NCBI RefSeq assembly: GCF_000613445.1
Contig: NZ_BAIZ01000030.1
Span: forward strand, 1 to 39,048
DNA length: 39,048 nucleotides
Source of the DNA: Hoylesella shahii DSM 15611 = JCM 12083
Lineage (GTDB): Bacteria > Bacteroidota > Bacteroidia > Bacteroidales > Bacteroidaceae
Reading direction: 5' to 3'
Numbering within the stretch: position 1 is the stretch's first letter; every line of letters starts with the position of its first letter. Below the pieces are notes generated by a model that saw only the letters and a program-made list of their open reading frames with translations, was not told where the DNA came from and ran no database searches. A program made the translations under genes and the position numbers. Below, piece after piece: positions 34,896-39,048 of the stretch.

Positions 34896-35357
34896 TTATT
34901 TATACTGGTTAATGTCGATGGCCTTGGGCTGTTGAGCAGCCTTGTCGTGCTCGGTTCCTTCGAATACGTAGAGGTTGCCAAGCAAATGGCGGCCTAGGAT
35001 GCCTTTGGGCAGCATGCCCTTAACAGCGTGGCGGATGATGCGATCTACGCCACCCTTACGCTTGCGCAATTCGGCAGGCGTGTTAAAACGCTGTCCACCG
35101 GGGTAGCCAGTATAGCGAGTGTAAACCTTATCGGTTTCTTTCTTACCCGTGAAAACCACTTTCGCGGCGTTGATGATAATTACATTGTCGCCACAGTCAA
35201 CGTGGGGAGTGAAGTTGGGTTTGTATTTGCCGCGGATAAGCTTAGCTACCTTTGAGCAAAGACGACCAACTACCTGGTCGGTAGCGTCGATAACTACCCA
35301 CTCTTTCTTAGCCGTTTCCTTGTTAGCGGAAATAGTCTTGTAACTTAAAGTGTCCAT
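34896..35357 (-). CDS. rplM: 50S ribosomal protein L13
   Basis: 153 residues. MDTLSYKTISANKETAKKEW followed by VVIDATDQVVGRLCSKVAKL matches L13, as do GDNVIIINAAKVVFTGKK, RYTGYPGG and HAVKGMLPKGILGRHLLGNL. First gene of the rplM-rpsI-rpsB-tsf operon, with a promoter at 35499-35506 and a structured leader before its ATG. Confidence 0.98.
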   Translation of the reverse strand: MDTLSYKTISANKETAKKEWVVIDATDQVVGRLCSKVAKLIRGKYKPNFTPHVDCGDNVIIINAAKVVFTGKKETDKVYTRYTGYPGGQRFNTPAELRKRKGGVDRIIRHAVKGMLPKGILGRHLLGNLYVFEGTEHDKAAQQPKAIDINQYK

Positions 35358-35495
35358 TCTAATTTTTAATTGATACTACTAAAAAACATTTTTCGGTTTT
35401 CGCAGCCGATTCACTAACCGTCAGGCTCGGCCAAAAGCATGACTATTAACACGGTTGCAGCGGAGGCTCTAAGGGTTACCCCCATAATAATCGGA
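35358..35495 (-). promoter_or_regulatory. Structured 5' leader of rplM (candidate L13 autoregulatory RNA)
   Basis: About 138 bases between the predicted start and the rplM ATG. CCGATT (35494-35489) pairs with AATCGG (35411-35406), closing a domain that contains an inner stem AACCGT (35456-35451) with ACGGTT (35421-35416) and a GGGGGTAACCC element. L13 leader RNAs have been proposed for Bacteroidia; I believe this is one, but the match is from memory. Confidence 0.5.
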
Positions 35496-35498
35496 CTG

Positions 35499-35506
35499 CA
35501 AAGGTA
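35499..35506 (-). promoter_or_regulatory. Promoter -7 box of the ribosomal protein operon
   Basis: Minus-strand TACCTTTG, a perfect TAnnTTTG. The -33 element is weak. No other promoter box is seen before rpsI, rpsB or tsf. Confidence 0.65.
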
Positions 35507-35694
35507 CGAATTAATGTGCTTTAACTAATAAGTGCGACAGCTATTTAACTTTGTCGTTACGTTTAATTAACAAAGTTTAGTAATTCGAGATAGTCGATTG
35601 GGGGTAATGTAAATTACACCACCGTTAGGCTTGTGGCGCAGCCCCATGCGTTGTTATACTTATCAGTCACGATAAATCCATCGCCCTTATAGCC

Positions 35695-36180
35695 TTATTG
35701 TAAGCCCGATGCCCTTTCGCCGAACAATGTGCGATGCCTAAACGCTATGTCGCCACCCACTTCGGCCGCAAACGGTCTGCTTTCTCCTTCTCCACGCTTA
35801 AAGGTAAGGGCGATTAGTGGTGCGTTGGCTTGCATGCGTGCAGCAGGATTGTGTACAATTTCCACCCGTTCGATGCCGCTTGCAGGCATGGCGCGCAGCA
35901 ACTCTTACAGTTGGTTGTAGGGAATGTTCTGCGTTTCGCCGTTGATAGACACGGCAATAGCGCGTCCGCCAAGCGTGTAAACGCCGTTTTGCACCACTAT
36001 TCCAGGCAGTGTGCCAATGGCATCGTAAACGTTCTCCATGCCTTTTTGTGCCACAAGTCGTGGCAAGTCGTAGCTAACGGCATGGCTCAAATGCTGTTCT
36101 TCCGTTTGTGCTTGCACGTTAGGTGTGCTCCAGGTAGATAGTACGAGGGCTAAAAGGGCTGTCAATGTGTTTCTTTTCAT
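35695..36180 (-). pseudogene. TonB-dependent receptor plug-domain fragment
   Basis: The frame starts MKRNTLTALLALVLSTWSTP (signal peptide, cleavage near VQAQ) and continues YDLPRLVAQKGMENVYDAIG and GGRAIAVSINGETQNIPYNQ. It is broken by an in-frame TAA at 35905-35907 (CTG-TAA-GAG), then continues ELLRAMPASGIERVEIVHNP and AARMQANAPLIALTFKRG, the plug pattern of outer-membrane barrel receptors. It stops again at 35695, after about 160 residues, where a full receptor has 700 or more: the barrel is missing. A trace of further sequence (GYKGDGFIVTDKYNNAWG) follows in the same frame to 35620. A decayed relic. The 35508-35694 stretch also holds an inverted repeat AACTTTG/CAAAGTT. Confidence 0.75.
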
Positions 36181-36512
36181 TTGTATCTGTATCAAGTGAT
36201 TGCTTGTTTTGGGTCGCGTTTGTTTTAAGAAAGACGTCGTTTTATTCCGCTTTCTTTCGCAACCAACCCCTGTAAATTTATCGAATTTTCGGATTTACGC
36301 CAATGTTTTATGCAGAAAAGTTTAGCGCAAACTACAAATTCTCTGCTGTTGTAAACCCTTACCAACGCTTGTTTCCATGCTTGGCAATGGCTTATGCCCA
36401 TGCCCATGCGGAGAACTTACAGGCTCTTTTATCTTGCCAGTTCCTAGCGTGTTTCAATTGAATTTGTTGTCAAAAACACGATGAATGACTTGCATAAGTC
36501 CATAGAACGTCG
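36181..36512. other. Intergenic region, nothing recognised
   Basis: About 330 bases between the receptor fragment and the protease promoter. A short minus-strand frame (36225-36407) has Cys- and Trp-rich composition and no start context. No repeat or RNA gene was seen. Confidence 0.5.
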
Positions 36513-36530
36513 TACTTTTGTACCAAAAGT
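36490..36530 (+). promoter_or_regulatory. Promoter of the retropepsin-like gene with overlapping inverted repeat
   Basis: TTG (36490-36492), 20-base spacer, TACTTTTG (36513-36520): complete -33/-7 match. ACTTTTG (36514-36520) and CAAAAGT (36524-36530) form a 7-bp inverted repeat covering the start site, a plausible operator. Confidence 0.65.
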
Positions 36531-36550
36531 CTAAACCAACAATCAGGCAA

Positions 36551-37393
36551 ATGAAACAACGCGCATTGCACCTACTGTTACTCTTGCCCTTCGCGATAGG
36601 CGTTGCGGCTCAATCGAAGCTGTACAATCGGTATGGATTTATCTACGCCGATGCCATGCTGAGCACCCCAAACAAGGTCATGACCGTGCAAGCGCTTATA
36701 GATACGGGCTGCTCGCTGTGTATGATAGACTCTACTTACGCCGTAGACTCGTGCAAAATACAGTTGGACGCAACGGAGAAATTGATTCTTAGTGCAGACA
36801 ACGAACATGTAAGGGCAAAACCGGTTACGTTTGATTCTATTTCGTTTTGCGGTAAAACGTATAGAAATGTTGCTTGTTTGGTTTTCAACATGGCCGAAAA
36901 GCTGCAACAGTACACGCCCCAATTCATCATCGGAGCTAACATCCTGAAACAAGACCTGTGGCTCTTTAACCTCAAAGACATGCTTGTGCAACGAAATCCC
37001 ACCGGCAAATGTGCGCCCGACTATACGTTAAAATGGAAGAACCACAGGCATTATGCTGATGTTGGTCGCGACCTCATCACACTTCATGCCGAGATAAACG
37101 GCATACGGGGGAGATTTGTGTTCGATACAGGTAGCCGAAACAATTATGTTCCAAACAACATCAAGCTAAAACCGACACGCGAAGTGGAAACGGAAGTGGC
37201 CAGTGCATCTAGAAAGCTGAGCAATCAAAAGGTTAAAGAATGCGAGAACGTTGCCGTTATCTTGGGCAAACAGCACTTTGTGCTAGATTTCAGACTGTTC
37301 GACCGCAGCGTTGGCACCTTAAACTTGTCTTTCCTTAAAGACCGTTCGTTTTTGCTTGACTACAACAAGCGGACAATAACCGTGCTACGCTAA
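36551..37393 (+). CDS. Secreted two-domain retropepsin-like aspartic protease
   Basis: 280 residues from ATG 36551; an upstream in-frame ATG at 36518 lies inside the promoter. The signal peptide MKQRALHLLLLLPFAIGVAA ends at AQ. Two aspartic-protease half-sites follow: ALIDTGCSLCMID (DTG at 51-53) and FVFDTGSRNNYVP (DTG at 192-194). After the first comes QFIIGANILKQDLWLFN, the hydrophobic-Gly motif of retropepsins. Each lobe resembles a bacterial retropepsin-like (clan AA) domain, so the protein could work as an internal pseudo-dimer like pepsins. Exported to periplasm or surface. Substrate unknown. Some such proteins are ligand-binding rather than catalytic; both Asp residues are present here. 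Confidence 0.75.
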   Translation: MKQRALHLLLLLPFAIGVAAQSKLYNRYGFIYADAMLSTPNKVMTVQALIDTGCSLCMIDSTYAVDSCKIQLDATEKLILSADNEHVRAKPVTFDSISFCGKTYRNVACLVFNMAEKLQQYTPQFIIGANILKQDLWLFNLKDMLVQRNPTGKCAPDYTLKWKNHRHYADVGRDLITLHAEINGIRGRFVFDTGSRNNYVPNNIKLKPTREVETEVASASRKLSNQKVKECENVAVILGKQHFVLDFRLFDRSVGTLNLSFLKDRSFLLDYNKRTITVLR

Positions 37394-37463
37394 CCTCACA
37401 TGCTCACCACGCGCTTGTGCGTGCTGTGTTGGGCTATGGGAAAGGTATTATTTATAAGGCGAG

Positions 37464-37487
37464 AGAACCATTACGGCGGTTCTTTGG
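37464..37487 (+). terminator. Possible terminator after the protease gene
   Basis: AGAACC (37464-37469) pairs with GGTTCT (37478-37483), eight-base loop, followed by a short TTGG. Weak. Confidence 0.35.
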
Positions 37488-37545
37488 TCTGTTGCAACGA
37501 CCGGTTAAAAGAGAAACGTGTATAACATAACAGCACATCATCATT

Positions 37546-38295
37546 ATGGCAGCAAATATATCAACATGGTTGAAACCCGAAGTTAAGGCAGAGGGTTTAA
37601 AACAAGAGGACGGCATCTTCGTGTATATGGATAACGACTTTGTTAGTGGGGATAACCACAAGTACATGAAGATGTACGATTGGATGTCTTACGTTTACGA
37701 TTTTGGAGAGAAATGGATGGGGCGGCTTAAATATGGCGGGGCTATCGACCAATTGCGTTTCCAACTGATGAGCCGTTTGGAGTGGCGAAACAACATCTCC
37801 GTGCTCTATGTCTCTATTGGTACAGGGGCCGACTTGAACCATCTGCCGCAGGGTGTCGACCTTAAAACGTTGGAGTTGGTGGGTGTCGACATTTCGTTGG
37901 GTATGCTTAAGCGGTGCAAAAAGAAATGGCAGAAGAAAACAAACTTAACGCTTGTGCAATGTCCTGCCGAACAACTGCCTTTTGCCGACAACACTTTCGA
38001 CCTTGTTTTCAACAATGGAGCCATCAACTTCTTTAACGATAAGGCTCGTGCAATGAACGAAATGCTGAGGGTTGCCAAGCCTGGGAGTAAAATTCTTGTT
38101 GCCGACGAAACGGCCGACTTTGTGGAGTCGCAGTATAAGAAAAGCGTTTTCTCTAAGTCGTATTTCGATGGTAAGACGGTAGACTTGCACGAAATGGAGC
38201 AATGTGTTCCGCCACAGGCAGAAGACAAGCAAACAGAACTGTTCTGGAACAACAGGTTTTATGGCATCACGTTTAGGAAAAGCAGAGGTGGTTAG
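37546..38295 (+). CDS. Class I SAM-dependent methyltransferase
   Basis: 249 residues. The SAM-binding fold is visible: motif I VLYVSIGTGADLNHL (about 85-99), motif II LVGVDISLGMLKRC, motif III with QCPAEQLPFADNTFDLVF, and the later MNEMLRVAKPGSKILVADET, the UbiE/methyltransferase-11 pattern. The first 80 residues (KQEDGIFVYMDNDFVSGDNH and YDWMSYVYDFGEKWMG) are an N-terminal helical lid. No signal peptide, so cytoplasmic. The acceptor is not visible; quinone, lipid and small-molecule methyltransferases share this pattern. It starts 152 bases after the protease and may be separately expressed. Confidence 0.85.
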   Translation: MAANISTWLKPEVKAEGLKQEDGIFVYMDNDFVSGDNHKYMKMYDWMSYVYDFGEKWMGRLKYGGAIDQLRFQLMSRLEWRNNISVLYVSIGTGADLNHLPQGVDLKTLELVGVDISLGMLKRCKKKWQKKTNLTLVQCPAEQLPFADNTFDLVFNNGAINFFNDKARAMNEMLRVAKPGSKILVADETADFVESQYKKSVFSKSYFDGKTVDLHEMEQCVPPQAEDKQTELFWNNRFYGITFRKSRGG

Positions 38296-38313
38296 GTGGC
38301 TGCGCTACCAGTC

Positions 38314-38361
38314 TTGTTAATTTGTCAGCCCGTTAACTCGTCACCTTGTTAACCCATCAAC
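38314..38361 (+). repeat. Octamer tandem repeat
   Basis: Six 8-base units: TTGTTAAT, TTGTCAGC, CCGTTAAC, TCGTCACC, TTGTTAAC, CCATCAAC. Same pattern as 23485-23565. Confidence 0.75.
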
Positions 38362-38387
38362 TAAAATTTGTCTTGTTTTTAGTAAGA

Positions 38388-38407
38388 ATTTTAACATTAT
38401 GAGTGCC
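38388..38407 (+). repeat. Dispersed 20-mer, second copy
   Basis: ATTTTAACATTATGAGTGCC differs by one base from the copy at 28827-28846. Both lie upstream of a 22-bp array. Confidence 0.6.
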
Positions 38408-38555
38408 TTTTTATCCACCAATCGTATGTCAGCGTGCAAAAAATCGATTCTCGCGAGGGTTTGTCTTGATGCAAGCGGGGGGTAGTTTGTGAATGCAATA
38501 AAATGAATATTTATTTGAAAAACTCGCCATTTACACCCGTTTTAGGGCTATTTTG

Positions 38556-38687
38556 TGCTAAATGTGGTGCAATATGCTGCTAAATGCGGTGCGTTTTGCT
38601 GCTAAACGCATTGCGTTTTGGTGCTAAACGCAAGGTAAAAAGGTGCAAAACGCAGTGTAAAATGCTGCTACACGCAAGATGGAAAGC
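38556..38687 (+). repeat. Tandem 22-bp-period array 3 (six units)
   Basis: Units start at 38556, 38578, 38600, 38622, 38644 and 38666, each 22 bases, beginning TGCTAAA, TGCAAAA or TGCTACA. The third unit carries AAACGCATTGCGTTTT, nearly a palindrome, sharing GCATTGCGTTTTG with array 2; the fifth shares GCAGTGTAAAATG with array 2. Confidence 0.85.
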
Positions 38688-39003
38688 ATAAATATTCACA
38701 GCGTTGGTATAAACAAAACCTTTTATCACCACCAAAATCATAGCTGAAAGGGTCCAAATAGGGGGTAAAAAGTGGGTTTTTAGGGGCTAAAAGCGTGTAA
38801 TTGGGCTTGAAAAATTTCGAGCTTACGACCAAACTAGAAAGGCAAAATGGTGCAAAATGCAGGTTGTATGCTTAAAAACGGACAAATATAAAGACGTGTA
38901 AGGTTATAAAAAGTACAGATTTACCTACTTTGTGGCCTCTATTTTCGCTAGAACGCTGCGAAAATTAGAGCGACTTTGTAAAATAAAAGATAATAATTTA
39001 AGT

Positions 39004-39048
39004 TTTTAAGTTGATTAGTTTTTGAGTTGATGAGTTTTTGGGTTCGTG
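39004..39048 (-). repeat. Octamer repeat in inverted orientation at the window edge
   Basis: Period-8 runs of TAAGTTGA, TTAGTTTT, TGAGTTGA, TGAGTTTT, TGGGTTCG; read on the minus strand they resemble the octamers at 38314. The array continues past the window. Confidence 0.6.

Larger units (their letters stand above)
38296..39048. other. Gene-free region with octamer repeats and 22-bp array
   Basis: No reading frame is supported. Contents in order: octamer repeats (38314-38361), the conserved 20-mer (38388-38407), the 22-bp array (38556-38687), an 8-bp inverted repeat ATTTTCGC/GCGAAAAT (38941-38965) and an inverted octamer array at the window end. Confidence 0.6.

Noticed and set aside
36225..36407. 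60-residue minus-strand frame
   Set aside because: No promoter box or conserved pattern; chance frame in a gene gap.
1..39048. tRNA, rRNA, prophage or integrase genes
   Set aside because: No tRNA-type cloverleaf ends, no rRNA sequence and no integrase or phage motifs were seen on either strand by eye.

Overview
The window looks like chromosomal DNA from a Bacteroidota species, most likely Prevotella or a close relative. Five things point there: a SusC/SusD pair with lipoprotein partners, the Bacteroidota-type promoter box TAnnTTTG in front of many genes, few Shine-Dalgarno sequences, the gene families DUF4271 and DUF4302 and the zinc metallohydrolase lipoprotein family linked to SusCD, and long AT-rich gaps with short-period repeats. 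I see no rRNA, tRNA, insertion sequence, phage gene or CRISPR array.

Layout. 1-713: a sparse region with a probable 31-codon minus-strand membrane peptide flanked by its own promoter and terminator. 738-3812 (+): a small hypothetical protein, two glycosyltransferases whose ends overlap, and a secreted barrel-like protein. 4069-12242 (-): a tight five-gene operon, susC-susD-zinc metallohydrolase-DUF4302-BACON lipoprotein, an outer-membrane uptake locus of unknown substrate. 12255-13857: a 1.6 kb gene-free gap holding a 22-bp-period repeat array. 13858-18631: msrAB (-), then GNAT, DKNYY, DoxX and a CPA1 antiporter (+). 18802-24886 (+): a membrane protein, metK, DUF4271, hemD, rnpA, yidD and tyrS. 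25017-26732 (-): a Na/Pi cotransporter-like protein. 26821-28483 (+): a TGS-type nucleoside kinase. 28484-29724: a second gap with a second 22-bp array and a possible small RNA. 29725-32027 (+): dps and a large lipoprotein. 32373-35357 (-): the operon rplM-rpsI-rpsB-tsf with structured leader and spacer RNAs. 35695-36180 (-): a decayed TonB-receptor fragment. 36551-38295 (+): a two-domain retropepsin-like protease and a methyltransferase. 38296-39048: a third gap with a third 22-bp array and octamer repeats.

Six genes are interrupted. susD, msrAB, metK, the nucleoside kinase 5' end and dps each carry a one-base indel, mostly in or next to homopolymers, and the TonB-receptor fragment has an in-frame stop. 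metK is normally essential, so most indels are probably sequence errors rather than real gene loss, and I annotate the joined genes.

The strongest candidates for something undescribed are the family of three 22-bp-period noncoding arrays, the 31-residue peptide gene, the metallohydrolase-linked SusCD locus, and the structured RNAs of the ribosomal protein operon and of the lipoprotein gene at 30654.
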